64,000 nucleotides of DNA from Gordonia shandongensis DSM 45094 (GTDB lineage: Bacteria > Actinomycetota > Actinomycetes > Mycobacteriales > Mycobacteriaceae), in contig NZ_AUHE01000001.1 in assembly GCF_000423025.1 (NCBI RefSeq), positions 248,001 through 312,000 of the forward strand. Reading direction: 5' to 3'. The translations under genes and the position numbers were made by a program. Each line of letters begins with the position of its first letter. The stretch's first letter is position 1. Of this stretch, positions 27,306 to 36,292 are shown in pieces. The notes beneath the pieces are model-generated. The model was not told the origin of the DNA, did no database searches, and saw nothing but the letters and a program-made list of their open reading frames with translations.

Positions 27306-28256
27306 TCAGCCGGTGGTCACCATGGCCCCGGCCGGCTCGGCGTCCAGGCGCCGAAGGATGACGCCCTCCCGCAGAGCCCACGGACAGATCTCCAGTGTAT
27401 CGACTCCGGTCGCTCGCATCGCCGCCTCCGCGACGAGCGCACCCGCCACGATCTGACCGGCGCGGTCGGCGCTCACCCCCTCCAGGTCGGCCCGGTCCGA
27501 CGCCGTCATCCGCGAGATGAAGGCGATCAGCTGGCGCACACCGTTGGCGGTGACGGTCCGACGCACCCGCGGTCCCGCCCCCGACGGGGCGGCGCCGGTG
27601 AGTCGAGCCAACGACCGGAACGTCTTCGACGACCCGACCGCGAGATCCGGCTTCCCCGGCGCCCGCAACTGTTTGGCGACGGGTTTGAGCTCGGCGTCGA
27701 GCCAGTCGCGGAGCACCGAGACGTGCCTCTTGCTCGGGGGGTCGCCGGGCAGCCACTCGCGGGTGAGACGACCGGCGCCGAGCGGCAGCGAGAGCGCCAC
27801 CTCGGGCTCCTCGTCGACCCCGTTGGTCATCTCCAGGCTGCCGCCGCCGATGTCGAACGACATGATGCGGCCGGCGCTCCAGCCGTACCAGCGGCGGACC
27901 GCCAACGACGTCAAACGCGCCTCGTCAACGCCTTCGAGCACCTGGATCTCGGTCCCCGATGCCGCCTCGACCTGCGCCAACACATCGTCACAGTTGGTCG
28001 CGTCGCGTACCGCGGAAGTTGCGAAGGCCATCACCTGCTGGCATCCGGACGCCACCGCGATCCGCGTGAAGTCCTCCACCGTCGCGGTCAACGCGTCGGC
28101 TCCCGACTGCCGCATCCGGCCGGTGTCGTCGATCTCCTCGGCGAGCCGCAACACCGCCTTGGTGGAGCTCATCGGGCTCGGATGGCCGCCCCGGTGCGCG
28201 TCGACCACCAGCAGATGCACGGTATTGCTGCCCACATCGAGCACTCCTAGTCGCAC
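27306..28256 (-). CDS. ppx: Exopolyphosphatase / guanosine pentaphosphate phosphohydrolase family
   Basis: A Ppx/GppA-family protein of 316 aa with an actin-like ATPase fold. [13 protein letters not shown] is at the N-terminus (phosphate 1 loop), TSAVRDATN in the first domain, and DIGGGSLEM is the phosphate 2 loop. It resembles the short mycobacterial Ppx1 (Rv0496), which hydrolyses short-chain polyphosphate. GTG at 28256 is the start. A link to senX3-regX3 phosphate sensing 1 kb away is plausible, since polyphosphate and phosphate starvation are connected, but that is inference. Confidence 0.9.
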   Translation of the reverse strand: MRLGVLDVGSNTVHLLVVDAHRGGHPSPMSSTKAVLRLAEEIDDTGRMRQSGADALTATVEDFTRIAVASGCQQVMAFATSAVRDATNCDDVLAQVEAASGTEIQVLEGVDEARLTSLAVRRWYGWSAGRIMSFDIGGGSLEMTNGVDEEPEVALSLPLGAGRLTREWLPGDPPSKRHVSVLRDWLDAELKPVAKQLRAPGKPDLAVGSSKTFRSLARLTGAAPSGAGPRVRRTVTANGVRQLIAFISRMTASDRADLEGVSADRAGQIVAGALVAEAAMRATGVDTLEICPWALREGVILRRLDAEPAGAMVTTG

Positions 28257-28347
28257 CCGATCAAACGTACTGTGCGAACCCGCGCGACGCGAGCGGGGCT
28301 ACCGTGTACCGGTGAGAACGGGCGCCCGACGAGAGAGGAGGTGGACC

Positions 28348-29223
28348 GTGACGAGACGGGACACCCCCGCCCCCGAGGTACCGCTGGACTTTCCCCGCGA
28401 GTGGTACGAGTTCACCGATCCCGACGACCCCGAGCACATCATCCGCGCGGACCTCACCTGGCTGCTGTCCCGCTGGAACTGCGTGTTCGGCACTCCGGCG
28501 TGTCGCGGGATCATCGCGGGCCGCGAATCGGACGGCTGCTGCACCCACGGTGCGTACCTCAGTGACGACGCCGACCGCGAGAACCTCGCCGCCGGCGTCG
28601 CGCAGCTGACCGCCGACGACTGGCAGTTCCACGCCGAGGGCTCGGCCGACGACCCGTTGGGCGCGGGCGGATACCTGGAGGAGGTCGACGACCCCGACAC
28701 AGGGGATTCGGCAGGGGACGCGGCGGGGGACTCCGGCTCTGAGCCGGCGCTCAAGACCCGACTGCACGACGGCGCGTGCATCTTCCTCAACCGCCCCGGA
28801 TTCGCGGCCGGCCGGGGTTGCGCCCTGCACTCGATGGCTCTGCGGCGCGGCATCGAACCGCTCACCGTGAAGCCGGAGGTGTGCTGGCAGCTCCCCCTGC
28901 GCCGCGAGCAGGAGGACGTCGAACGCCCCGACGGCAGCGAGGTCCTGCGGACCACGCTCACCGAGTTCGATCGCCGCGGCTGGGGCGAGGGCGGCCACGA
29001 CCTCGACTGGTACTGCTCCGGCTCACCGGACGCGCACACCGGTGCGCGCCGCGTCTACGAGTCGTACCGGCCCGAGCTGATCGCGCTGATCGGCGAACCC
29101 GCCTACGAGCTCCTCGCCGAGGCGTGCCGCCTGCGCGCCGACCTCGGTCTGGTGGCCGTTCACCCGGCGACGGCGGCGGCCACCGAGCGGCGTGCCACCG
29201 ACATCAAATACGAGCAGCTCTGA
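28348..29223 (+). CDS. Cysteine-rich conserved actinobacterial protein (Rv0495c-like), unknown function
   Basis: A 291-aa soluble protein with many conserved-looking cysteines: C45, C52, C64, C65 with H67 ([14 protein letters not shown]), then a group in [22 protein letters not shown] and [11 protein letters not shown]. The pattern suggests a bound metal or iron–sulfur cluster, similar in style to YkgJ-type cysteine boxes. The start is GTG at 28348, set by GAGGAGGTG a few bases upstream. It is divergent from ppx and convergent with regX3, and the pair share a repeat at the junction. An Asp/Gly-rich insert near residue 120 is low complexity. Confidence 0.75.
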   Translation: MTRRDTPAPEVPLDFPREWYEFTDPDDPEHIIRADLTWLLSRWNCVFGTPACRGIIAGRESDGCCTHGAYLSDDADRENLAAGVAQLTADDWQFHAEGSADDPLGAGGYLEEVDDPDTGDSAGDAAGDSGSEPALKTRLHDGACIFLNRPGFAAGRGCALHSMALRRGIEPLTVKPEVCWQLPLRREQEDVERPDGSEVLRTTLTEFDRRGWGEGGHDLDWYCSGSPDAHTGARRVYESYRPELIALIGEPAYELLAEACRLRADLGLVAVHPATAAATERRATDIKYEQL

Positions 29224-29224
29224 G

Positions 29225-29256
29225 CTCAGGGCTCGAACTTCTCAGGGCTCGAACTT
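29225..29256. repeat. 16-nt perfect tandem duplication containing the regX3 stop
   Basis: CTCAGGGCTCGAACTT is repeated exactly at 29225–29240 and 29241–29256, beginning 1 nt after the TGA of the Cys-rich gene. On the minus strand it encodes the last codons and TGA of regX3 (stop 29242–29244), then repeats them out of frame. Confidence 0.92.
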
Positions 29257-29931
29257 GTAGCCGAGTCCGCGGACCGTGATGAGATGCCGCGGCTGCGACG
29301 GATCGGGTTCGACCTTCGAACGGAGTCGCTTGACGTGCACGTCGAGCGTCTTGGTGTCGCCGACGTAGTCGGCGCCCCACACCCGGTCGATGAGCTGACT
29401 GCGCGTGAGCACGCGGCCGGAGTTCCGCAGCAGATACTCCAGGAGGTCGAACTCCTTGAGGGGCAGCGTCACATCGTCGCCCGCGACGGTGACCGTGTGC
29501 CGCTGCACGTCCATCCGGACCGGACCGACCTCGACCACGCCGATGGCGGCGTCCTCGTCGTCGGCCACCACACCGCCGCGACGCAGGACCGCCCGGATCC
29601 GAGCGATCAGCTCACGCGCCGAGTACGGCTTGGTGACGTAGTCGTCGGCACCGAGCTCGAGCCCGACGACCTTGTCGATCTCACTGTCGCGTGCCGTCAC
29701 CATGATCACCGGGACCTGCGACTTGGCGCGGATCGACTTGCAGATCTCCGTGCCGGAGACGCCCGGCAGCATGAGGTCGAGAAGGACGATGTCGGGGTTC
29801 ACGCGCTCGAACGTCGCCAGCGCCTGCGAGCCGTCGTTGACGATGCTCGCCTCGAAGCCCTCCTTGCGGAGCAGGAAGGCCAGCGGATCGGCCAGCGACT
29901 CTTCGTCTTCGACAATCAGTACGTGCGTCAA
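29242..29931 (-). CDS. regX3: Two-component response regulator RegX3 (OmpR family)
   Basis: Phosphate-responsive regulator, 229 aa. The receiver domain has acidic pocket residues at 8–9, phospho-acceptor D52 (VLLDLMLPG), and TKPYSARELIARIRA. The C-terminal winged helix recognises DNA (KTLDVHVKRLRSKVE). The start is a TTG at 29931. Its sequence (HVLIVEDEESLADPLAFLLRKEG) aligns with the known RegX3 N-terminus, AGAGGA lies 9 nt upstream, and TTGA overlaps the senX3 stop by 4 nt. The order senX3→regX3 with overlap implies tight coupling. Confidence 0.95.
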   Translation of the reverse strand: MTHVLIVEDEESLADPLAFLLRKEGFEASIVNDGSQALATFERVNPDIVLLDLMLPGVSGTEICKSIRAKSQVPVIMVTARDSEIDKVVGLELGADDYVTKPYSARELIARIRAVLRRGGVVADDEDAAIGVVEVGPVRMDVQRHTVTVAGDDVTLPLKEFDLLEYLLRNSGRVLTRSQLIDRVWGADYVGDTKTLDVHVKRLRSKVEPDPSQPRHLITVRGLGYKFEP

Positions 29932-31103
29932 CTCGTGGATTCCTCTTGGTTCGTCGACTCCGTGTCGTGGTGCGACGGCGAGTCGATGGGGATGTACAGG
30001 CTGAAGGTCGACCCGGTTCCGGGGCGACTCCACAGCCCGATGTGACCGCCGTGGCTGGCGGCGACGTGTTTGACGATGGCCAGACCGAGTCCGGTCCCGC
30101 CGGTGGCTCGCGACCGCGCCTTGTCGACGCGGAAGAAGCGTTCGAAGACCCGCTGCTGGTCGGCGGGTGCGATGCCGATGCCGCGGTCGGTGACGGCGAT
30201 CGCCACCATCTCCTGCTCGTCGACGGTCACCGTCTTGCGGCTGACCGAGACCACCTCGCCCGTCGGCGAGTGGTTGATCGCATTGACCAGCAGGTTCGAC
30301 AGCGCGGTGAGCAGGAGGGTCCGGTCGCCGAGGATGTGCAGTCCGCTCGGCTCGTCGGTCACCAGGTCGATCTCGGCGACCTCCGCGGAGACGCCCGCCG
30401 AGGAGACGGCGTCTTCGACGACGCCGTCGACGTCGATCTCCTGGAAGTCGGGGATGCGCCCCTCCTGCAGTCGCGAGAGTCCGATCAGCTCGTTGACCAG
30501 CGACCCCATCCGCGTCGCCTCCTTGAGGACGCGGCGGCCGAAGTGCTCGACGGCTTCGGGGTCGTCGCGCGATTCGAGCATCGCCTCGGCCATCAGGCTG
30601 ATCGCCCCCAGGGGCGTCTTGAGCTCATGGGACACGTTGGCGGCGAAGTCCCGGCGGGTCGCCTCCACGCGCTGGTTCGTCGAGTCGTCGTCGCCGTACA
30701 CCAGCGAGTACCGGGCCCCGCCGTACTCGGCGAGCCGCGCGACGCATCGCACGTTCTCGACGGCGCGGGGCGCGGTGCGGCCGGTCGAGAGGAAGCCCAG
30801 CGACGAATGCGGCGGCACGAAGTCGAAATGGCGGTCGATACCGGTGACGAAGACCTCGGTGACCGCCTCGGCGACGCCGTCCGAGAGGGTGTCGCGGAGC
30901 ATGCCGAGTTCCACGGCGCGCTTGTTGTAGAGGACGATGGTGTGGAATTCGTCGACGACGATCGCACCGGTCTCGGTGTATGCGATGAGGAGTGCCAGCA
31001 GGTCCGACCGCGAGTCGGCGTTGCCCACATAGACCAGATCGTCGATGCTCGACGATCGCGGCCGGGTCGGGTCTATCGATCCAGGACTCACCGCGCTCGG
31101 CAC
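29928..31103 (-). CDS. senX3: Sensor histidine kinase SenX3, apparently without membrane anchor
   Basis: Kinase partner of RegX3, 391 aa. A PAS-like region (about 35–140) is followed by the phospho-acceptor H159 in ANVSHELKTPLGA and the ATP-binding domain (N box NLLVNAINHSP, G boxes DRGIGI and GGTGLGL). The N-terminus begins at GTG 31103 (MPSAVSPGSIDPTRPRSSS) and has no hydrophobic helix, unlike M. tuberculosis SenX3, whose first 25 or so residues span the membrane. I saw no hydrophobic segment upstream in this frame or in the second frame I checked, so this seems a soluble sensor. Confidence 0.9.
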   Translation of the reverse strand: MPSAVSPGSIDPTRPRSSSIDDLVYVGNADSRSDLLALLIAYTETGAIVVDEFHTIVLYNKRAVELGMLRDTLSDGVAEAVTEVFVTGIDRHFDFVPPHSSLGFLSTGRTAPRAVENVRCVARLAEYGGARYSLVYGDDDSTNQRVEATRRDFAANVSHELKTPLGAISLMAEAMLESRDDPEAVEHFGRRVLKEATRMGSLVNELIGLSRLQEGRIPDFQEIDVDGVVEDAVSSAGVSAEVAEIDLVTDEPSGLHILGDRTLLLTALSNLLVNAINHSPTGEVVSVSRKTVTVDEQEMVAIAVTDRGIGIAPADQQRVFERFFRVDKARSRATGGTGLGLAIVKHVAASHGGHIGLWSRPGTGSTFSLYIPIDSPSHHDTESTNQEESTS

Positions 31104-31222
31104 TCCCGCCGCTCTGCTCCCCCAACTGTCACTGACACACCCGAATCCTACGATGGTCGCCGAGAGTTCGCAGCGCGGGCCGCCACAGTTGGGAGTGCGT
31201 TCACATCCGGTTCGCCTGGGTT

Positions 31223-31268
31223 GCGGTCAGGTGAACTGCGGTCGAGTGAACTGCGGTCAAGTGGAACT
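31223..31268. repeat. 15-nt tandem triplication between the GNAT gene and senX3
   Basis: GCGGTCAGGTGAACT (31223–31237), GCGGTCGAGTGAACT (31238–31252) and the 16-nt GCGGTCAAGTGGAACT (31253–31268). It lies 18 nt past the GNAT stop and some 120 nt before the senX3 start, within the likely senX3 promoter region. Confidence 0.85.
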
Positions 31269-31286
31269 GCGGCCGACGCTCGCGTC

Positions 31287-31592
31287 TCAGCTCGCGACGA
31301 TGTCGGAGTACTCGGGATGCTTCTCGATGTACTTCTGGACGTAGGTGCACACCGGCACCACGGTGCGTCCGGCGGCCCGGACGTCGTCGAGGACCGACTT
31401 CACCAGTTGCGCGGCCAGACCGCGGCCGCCGAAACGTTCGTAGATCACGGTGTGGGTGAGCGCGATGCGGTCGCCGTCCTGCGTGTAGTCGATGTAACCG
31501 GCCTCCACGGGGCCGTCCTCAGCCTCGGACAGGTCCGCTCGGTAGCGCTCCTGCTCCGTCAGATGGGTCACCTCGAGAGTCGCGTCAGCCAT
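31287..31592 (-). CDS. Small GNAT-type N-acetyltransferase
   Basis: A 101-aa protein of the short GNAT subgroup (acetyltransferase CG type). VIYERFGGRGLAAQLVKSVLDD provides the acetyl-CoA pyrophosphate-binding loop (R/QxxGxG/A form). The C-terminal VPVCTYVQKYIEKHPEYSDIV is diagnostic of this subgroup. ATG at 31592 gives the normal length. It lies between gpmA and senX3 on the same strand. Substrate unknown. Confidence 0.85.
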   Translation of the reverse strand: MADATLEVTHLTEQERYRADLSEAEDGPVEAGYIDYTQDGDRIALTHTVIYERFGGRGLAAQLVKSVLDDVRAAGRTVVPVCTYVQKYIEKHPEYSDIVAS

Positions 31593-31626
31593 GACTCCAA
31601 TGTATCTCAGGCCACAGGAGTGCGCA

Positions 31627-32370
31627 CTACTTGTTTCCCTGCGCCGCAACGGCTGCCGCACCCGCGGCCGCCGCCTCCGGGTCGAGGTAGACGCCGCCGG
31701 GCGTCACCGGCCGGAGGTTCTCGTCGAGGTCGTAGCGCAGCGGGTTCCCGGTCGGGATGTTGAGCTGCGCGATGTCCGCGTCGGAGATCTCGTCGAGGTA
31801 CTTGACGAGCGCACGCAGCGAGTTGCCGTGCGCGGCGACCAGCACGGTCTTGCCCGCACGCAGGTCCGCCTCGATCGCCTCGTGGTAGTACGGGATCAAC
31901 CGGGTCACGACGTCCAGCAGGCACTCGGTGAGCGGCACGTCGATGTCCGCGTAGCGCGGATCGCCGACCTGGCTGAATTCGGCGTTCGCCTCGATGGCAG
32001 GCGGCGGGGTGTCGTAGCTGCGCCGCCACAGCATGAACTGCTCGTCGCCGTACTTCGCCTTCGTCTCCGCCTTGTCGAGCCCCTGGAGCGCGCCGTAGTG
32101 CCGCTCGTTGAGCCGCCAGTCGCGGACCACCGGGATCCAGTGCCGGTCGGCGGTCTCGAGCGCGATCTCCGCCGTCACGATGGCCCGACGCAGCAGCGAC
32201 GTGTAGAGGACGTCGGGCAGCAGGTCGTGCTCCACGAGCAGCTCACCGGCGCGAACCGCCTCGGCCCGCCCCTTCTCGGTCAGTGCGACGTCGACCCAGC
32301 CGGTGAACTGGTTCGACGCGTTCCATTCGCTCTCGCCGTGGCGCATCAGGATGAGGGTGCCGTTGCTCAT
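31627..32370 (-). CDS. gpmA: 2,3-bisphosphoglycerate-dependent phosphoglycerate mutase
   Basis: Glycolytic interconversion of 3- and 2-phosphoglycerate; 247 aa. The phospho-histidine motif [10 protein letters not shown] is at 8–17 (H11). [22 protein letters not shown] and [11 protein letters not shown] (second catalytic His) are all present. ATG at 32370 is preceded by other in-frame starts but fits the family N-terminus. It occupies the same place as in M. tuberculosis (gpm1 near senX3). An alanine-rich tail is lineage-specific. Confidence 0.96.
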   Translation of the reverse strand: MSNGTLILMRHGESEWNASNQFTGWVDVALTEKGRAEAVRAGELLVEHDLLPDVLYTSLLRRAIVTAEIALETADRHWIPVVRDWRLNERHYGALQGLDKAETKAKYGDEQFMLWRRSYDTPPPAIEANAEFSQVGDPRYADIDVPLTECLLDVVTRLIPYYHEAIEADLRAGKTVLVAAHGNSLRALVKYLDEISDADIAQLNIPTGNPLRYDLDENLRPVTPGGVYLDPEAAAAGAAAVAAQGNK

Positions 32371-32415
32371 GCGAGACATCTTCCCACAGGGGTCGGCGGC
32401 GGCCGACACGTGCGT

Positions 32416-34020
32416 CTACCGGCGCAGATCCTTCCGGAGGATCTTGCCCGCCGACGACTTCGGGATCGCGTCGATGAACTCGACGGCGCGGACCTTCTTG
32501 TACGGCGCGACCCGCTCGGCGGTGAACGCGATGACATCGTCCTCGCTGAGTTCTGCACCGTCCTGGGCGACGACGTACGCCTTCGGGATCTCCTCGCCGT
32601 CGGCGTCGTTGACGCCGATCACCGCCGCGTCGGCGATCTGCGGGTGCGTCAGCAGCAGGGCCTCCAGCTCGGCCGGCGGCACCTGGTAGCCCTTGTACTT
32701 AATGAGCTCCTTGAGGCGGTCGACGATCGTGACGCAGCCGGTCGCGTCGACGGTCGCCATGTCACCGGTGCGCAGCCAGTCGCCGTCGACGATGGTCTCG
32801 GCGGTCGCCGCGTCGTTGTTCAGGTAGCCGACCATCACGTTGGGTCCGCGCACCCACAGCTCGCCGGGCGCCGAGACGCCGTCGGCGGGGATGTCGACGT
32901 CGGCGCCGGTCGCCGGGTCGACGATCCGGTTCTCGGTGTTCGGGACGGCCCAGCCCACCGACGACAGCGGGGCCCGCACCCCGCGGGTGCCGACACCGCC
33001 GTCGAACGGGATGATGTGGCTCACCGGCGACAGCTCGCTCATCCCGAAGCCCTGCAGCATGTGCAGGTCGAGGCGCTGGGCGACGGCGTTGCCCAGTTCC
33101 TCGTCGAGCGGCGCGGCGCCCGAGAGCATCGTGTGGATCGACGACAGGTCGTACTCGTCGATGATCGGGTGCTTGGCGAGGGCCACGGCCACCGGCGGGG
33201 CGATGAACGCGTACGTGATCCTGTGCCGCTGCACGCTCTCGAGGAATGCGATGAGGTCGAACCGCGGCATCACCAGCAGGGATGCGCGGGCCCTGAGGGC
33301 TGCGTTGAGCAGGACGGTCATCCCGTAGATGTGGAAGAAGGGCAGCACGGCGAGCACGACGTCGTCGGACGTCATCCCGTTGAGCGGCTCGATCTGGGCG
33401 ACGTTGGCGACCAGGTTGCGGTGGCTGAGCTTCACCCCCTTGGGGTTGCCCGTGGTGCCCGAGCTGTAGGGCAGCACGGCGATGTGGGTGGCCGGGTCGA
33501 AGTCGACGTCGGGGGCGCGGTGACCGCCGCCGAGGAAGTCGGCGGCGTTCGGGTGCCCGTCGGCGGCCAGACCGTCGCCGTCGAGGATCACCACGGCGTC
33601 GTCGGCGAGACCGACCTCGCGTGCCGCTTCGAGTGCCGCGGGGGCGAGGGCGGTGATCGTGATGAGGAGCCGCGCCTCGGAGTCGACGAGCTGCTTGGCC
33701 ACCTCGGGCGCCGTGAACAGGGCGTTGAGCGTGGTCGCGGTGGCGCCGGCGCGCAGCACACCGTGGAAGACGGTCGCGAAGGCCGGGATGTTGGGCGAGA
33801 GGATCGCCACGACGTCGCCGACGCCGAGTCCGCGCGCGGCGACCGCGCCCGCGGCGGCGTCGATCTGGCCGACCAGCTGCCGGTAGGTGGTGGTGGCGCC
33901 CGAAGTGGAGTCGATGAGCGCGGTGCGGTCGAGGTCGGTCTCCGTCAGGGAGCCGAACAGGTACTCGTAGACGCTGACGTTGGGGACGACGACGTCGGGG
34001 TACGGGGAGGAGAAGCTCAT
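32416..34020 (-). CDS. AMP-binding acyl-/aryl-CoA ligase (4-coumarate-CoA ligase-like)
   Basis: A 534-aa adenylate-forming enzyme. The phosphate-binding loop YSSGTTGNPKGV, the A5-like motif GFGMSELSPVSH, WLRTGDMATVD, and KELIKYKGYQVPPAELE complete the core. The C-terminal catalytic lysine sits in PKSSAGKILRKDL. The 4CL/FadD-like arrangement suggests activation of an aromatic or medium-chain acid to its CoA ester. ATG 34020 follows GGGGAGGAG. It is absent from the corresponding M. tuberculosis neighbourhood as I remember it, so it may be an accessory insertion between gpmA and the YbjN gene. Confidence 0.87.
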   Translation of the reverse strand: MSFSSPYPDVVVPNVSVYEYLFGSLTETDLDRTALIDSTSGATTTYRQLVGQIDAAAGAVAARGLGVGDVVAILSPNIPAFATVFHGVLRAGATATTLNALFTAPEVAKQLVDSEARLLITITALAPAALEAAREVGLADDAVVILDGDGLAADGHPNAADFLGGGHRAPDVDFDPATHIAVLPYSSGTTGNPKGVKLSHRNLVANVAQIEPLNGMTSDDVVLAVLPFFHIYGMTVLLNAALRARASLLVMPRFDLIAFLESVQRHRITYAFIAPPVAVALAKHPIIDEYDLSSIHTMLSGAAPLDEELGNAVAQRLDLHMLQGFGMSELSPVSHIIPFDGGVGTRGVRAPLSSVGWAVPNTENRIVDPATGADVDIPADGVSAPGELWVRGPNVMVGYLNNDAATAETIVDGDWLRTGDMATVDATGCVTIVDRLKELIKYKGYQVPPAELEALLLTHPQIADAAVIGVNDADGEEIPKAYVVAQDGAELSEDDVIAFTAERVAPYKKVRAVEFIDAIPKSSAGKILRKDLRR

Positions 34021-34114
34021 GATCACCTTCGGAGTCAAGGAACAGTGTCAACGACCATTGTCACGGTCGTTCCGGGCTCACCGTACCCGACCCCGCGCCG
34101 ACGACCCCCGCGAC

Positions 34115-34162
34115 GGTCCCTGCGCGGGTCCCTGCGTCGGCCCCTACGACGGTCGCGAACCG
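34115..34162. repeat. 12-nt degenerate tandem array spanning the YbjN-gene stop
   Basis: GGTCCCTGCGCG (34115–34126), GGTCCCTGCGTC (34127–34138), GGCCCCTACGAC (34139–34150) and a weak fourth unit to 34162. The third unit carries the stop codon of the minus-strand gene (TAG, 34144–34146). The 12-nt unit keeps frame. Confidence 0.6.
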
Positions 34163-34731
34163 GCGTCGTCGACCGACCAGACCGGCTCGGCGTCCGGATC
34201 GTCCAGGGGTGCGATCTCCGGCAGATCATCCTCGTCGATGAGGTGCGCGAACGCCTCCAGGTTGCGCATCGACTCGCCCCGCGCCCGCCGCCACGCCCAC
34301 TCGCGTCTGATCGACGTGAGGAAACCGATCTCGAGGATCTGGTTGAAGTCGCCGTCCGCCGCCTCGAGGACCTGACCGAGCACCCGGTCGACCTCGGCGC
34401 GCGTCAGGGCGTCCAGCGAGATCCGCCCGATCAGGTAGATGTCGCCGATGTTGTCGAGGGTGTAGGCGACCGCATACAGGCGCCGGTTCCGCTTCAGCAG
34501 ATACCGGTAGACGGCTTCGATGTTCTCGTCGGGCCGACGGCACACGAACGCCTCCACCCGCACACCGTGACCGCCGGCCGTCAGCAGGACCGTCGTCTTG
34601 AGTTTGCGTTCACCGGGCAACTCCAAGACGAAGTGCTCCGACTTCGCACCGCCGGTCGACTTCCTCGCGTAGTCGATTCCGGTCTCGTCCAGGGCCGCGG
34701 CCAGTGCGTCGATCGTCTCGTCGGGGTTCAC
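34144..34731 (-). CDS. YbjN-domain protein (Rv0487-like)
   Basis: A 195-aa protein whose first 150 residues resemble the YbjN/type III secretion chaperone-like fold ([35 protein letters not shown], and [17 protein letters not shown]). Members act as small binding proteins; no enzyme motif is present. The GTG start overlaps the mshA stop (GTGA), so it is translationally coupled to MshA, as in mycobacteria. The C-terminal tail is Asp/Pro-rich, and its stop lies inside a 12-nt repeat array. Confidence 0.85.
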   Translation of the reverse strand: MNPDETIDALAAALDETGIDYARKSTGGAKSEHFVLELPGERKLKTTVLLTAGGHGVRVEAFVCRRPDENIEAVYRYLLKRNRRLYAVAYTLDNIGDIYLIGRISLDALTRAEVDRVLGQVLEAADGDFNQILEIGFLTSIRREWAWRRARGESMRNLEAFAHLIDEDDLPEIAPLDDPDAEPVWSVDDAGSRPS

Positions 34732-36047
34732 GCCATCATCCTCGTTCTGTTCCTCCAGCGGCGCATCGCGAAGCGCCCCTCATCGGGTCCGGTGCTCTCG
34801 TCACTTGCGGTGATCGCGCGGGCGTAGCTCTCGAGCAGCGCGTCGACGGTGTGCTCCCAGGAGAAGCGCTGTGCGTGGACCGCGGCCGCCGCCCCCATCC
34901 GCGCTCGCCGGTCCGGGTCGGCCAGCAGGGAGCCGAGGGCCTCGGTCCACGCCGGGAGTTCGTGACTGTCCACCAGCAGCCCGGTCCGGCCGTGGTCGAC
35001 GGCGACGCCGAGTCCGCCGACGTGCGCGGCGACCACCGGCGTCCCGCACGCCTGGGCTTCCACCGCCACCAGCCCGAAGCTCTCCGAGTAGCTCGGCACC
35101 GCCACCAGGTCGGCGGCGCGGTACACGTGCACGAGCCGTTCCGGCGGCTGCGGGGGCAGGAAGTCGACGCGGTCGGCGATCCCGAGGTCGCGGGCCAGGT
35201 CGATCAGCGACGTCGGGCGCGCCAGACCGTTGCCGGACGGCCCGCCGACCACCAGGACGCGCAGCCTCCCGGCGGAGTCGCCGGTCAGCAGCGGCGCCAT
35301 CGCCGACAGCAGGACGTCGGGCGCCTTCAACGGCTGGATCCGACCGACGAACGTCACCAGGACGTCGTCGGGGTCGAGGCCCAGTTCGGTGCGGGCGGCG
35401 GCGCGGTCGCCCGGGAGATAGCGGTCGAGGTCGGCACCCGGCATCACGACGTCGATGCGGGTCGGGTCGGCGCCATACAGGTCCGCCAGCGCGTCGGCCT
35501 CGGTGGCGGTGTTCGCGATCAGCCGGTCGGCCTCGTCGACGACCTGCTGCTCGCCCACCACCCGGAGCATCGGCTCGGCGGCGTCGCCGGCGGCCAGGGA
35601 GGCGTTCTTGACGGCGGCGAGAGTGTGCGCGGTGTGCACGAGCGGCACGCCCCAGCGGTCGCGGGCCAGCCAGCCGACCTGCCCGGACAGCCAGTAGTGC
35701 GAGTGGATCAGGTCGTAGTAGCCGGGCTCCTGTGCCGCCTCGGCGCGCAGGACGTTCGCCGAGAAGGCACACAGCTGACCGGGGAGGTCACGCTTGTCGA
35801 GACCGTCGAACGGGCCGGCCACCACATTGCGCACCGTGACCCCGGGGGCCGCCTCGACGACCGGGACGTCGGTCGACGCCGTGGCCCTGGTGAAGATCTC
35901 CACCCCGATGCCGCGGCGAGCCAACCGGGTCGCGGTCTGCCAGACGTAGACGTTCATCCCGCCCGCGTCACCGGTTCCCGGCTGCGCCAGCGGGGACGTG
36001 TGCACCGAGATCAGCGCGATGCGCCTCGGCACTGGGCGTACGGTCAT
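34728..36047 (-). CDS. mshA: D-inositol-3-phosphate glycosyltransferase (mycothiol synthesis)
   Basis: GT4 glycosyltransferase (439 aa) joining UDP-GlcNAc to 1-L-myo-inositol-1-phosphate, the first step of mycothiol synthesis. [20 protein letters not shown] at the N-terminus is diagnostic. Also present are [11 protein letters not shown], the acceptor-binding region [10 protein letters not shown], and the nucleotide-binding [17 protein letters not shown] near the C-terminus. ATG at 36047. Upstream is a G-rich tandem array, so the promoter must lie in or beyond it. Confidence 0.95.
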   Translation of the reverse strand: MTVRPVPRRIALISVHTSPLAQPGTGDAGGMNVYVWQTATRLARRGIGVEIFTRATASTDVPVVEAAPGVTVRNVVAGPFDGLDKRDLPGQLCAFSANVLRAEAAQEPGYYDLIHSHYWLSGQVGWLARDRWGVPLVHTAHTLAAVKNASLAAGDAAEPMLRVVGEQQVVDEADRLIANTATEADALADLYGADPTRIDVVMPGADLDRYLPGDRAAARTELGLDPDDVLVTFVGRIQPLKAPDVLLSAMAPLLTGDSAGRLRVLVVGGPSGNGLARPTSLIDLARDLGIADRVDFLPPQPPERLVHVYRAADLVAVPSYSESFGLVAVEAQACGTPVVAAHVGGLGVAVDHGRTGLLVDSHELPAWTEALGSLLADPDRRARMGAAAAVHAQRFSWEHTVDALLESYARAITASDESTGPDEGRFAMRRWRNRTRMMA

Positions 36048-36076
36048 GCGTCCACAGTAATGAATGTCGCGTCAGT

Positions 36077-36132
36077 GCGACGAGGGGCGGGCGACGAGGG
36101 GCGGGCGACGGGGGGCGGGCGACGGGGGGCGG
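36077..36132. repeat. 14-nt G-rich tandem array upstream of mshA
   Basis: Four units of GCGACGAGGGGCGG type (36077–36090, 36091–36104, 36105–36118, 36119–36132; the last two read GCGACGGGGGGCGG). A degenerate run of GGGCGGGC continues to about 36154. Runs of four to six G on the plus strand could form G-quadruplexes 30–110 nt before the mshA start. Confidence 0.85.
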
Positions 36133-36252
36133 GCGGGCGGGGGGCGGGCGGGCGACGACCGTTGACAACTCATCGTCGGCGGAGAAGAGTCACTCAGTGC
36201 ATATCGTCTGATTCGGTCATGCCCGCTGCGGCAGCGCGGATCGCACGGCTCA

Positions 36253-36282
36253 GGACATACGACTTCGGGACATACGACTCAG
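36253..36282. repeat. 15-nt tandem duplication before the secreted orphan gene
   Basis: GGACATACGACTTCG (36253–36267) and GGACATACGACTCAG (36268–36282) lie immediately upstream of the GGGGGAAAG ribosome-binding site of the next gene. Confidence 0.75.
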
Positions 36283-36292
36283 GGGGAAAGAC

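Noticed and set aside
27298..27312. CGGCTGATCAGCCG palindrome at the ppx stop
   Set aside because: Only 14 bp, contains the stop codon, and is not repeated elsewhere in the window that I noticed; likely chance.
31591..34827. A 1078-codon plus-strand open frame
   Set aside because: Antisense to gpmA, the acyl-CoA ligase and the YbjN gene, all of which carry complete family motifs; the long frame has no recognisable domain.
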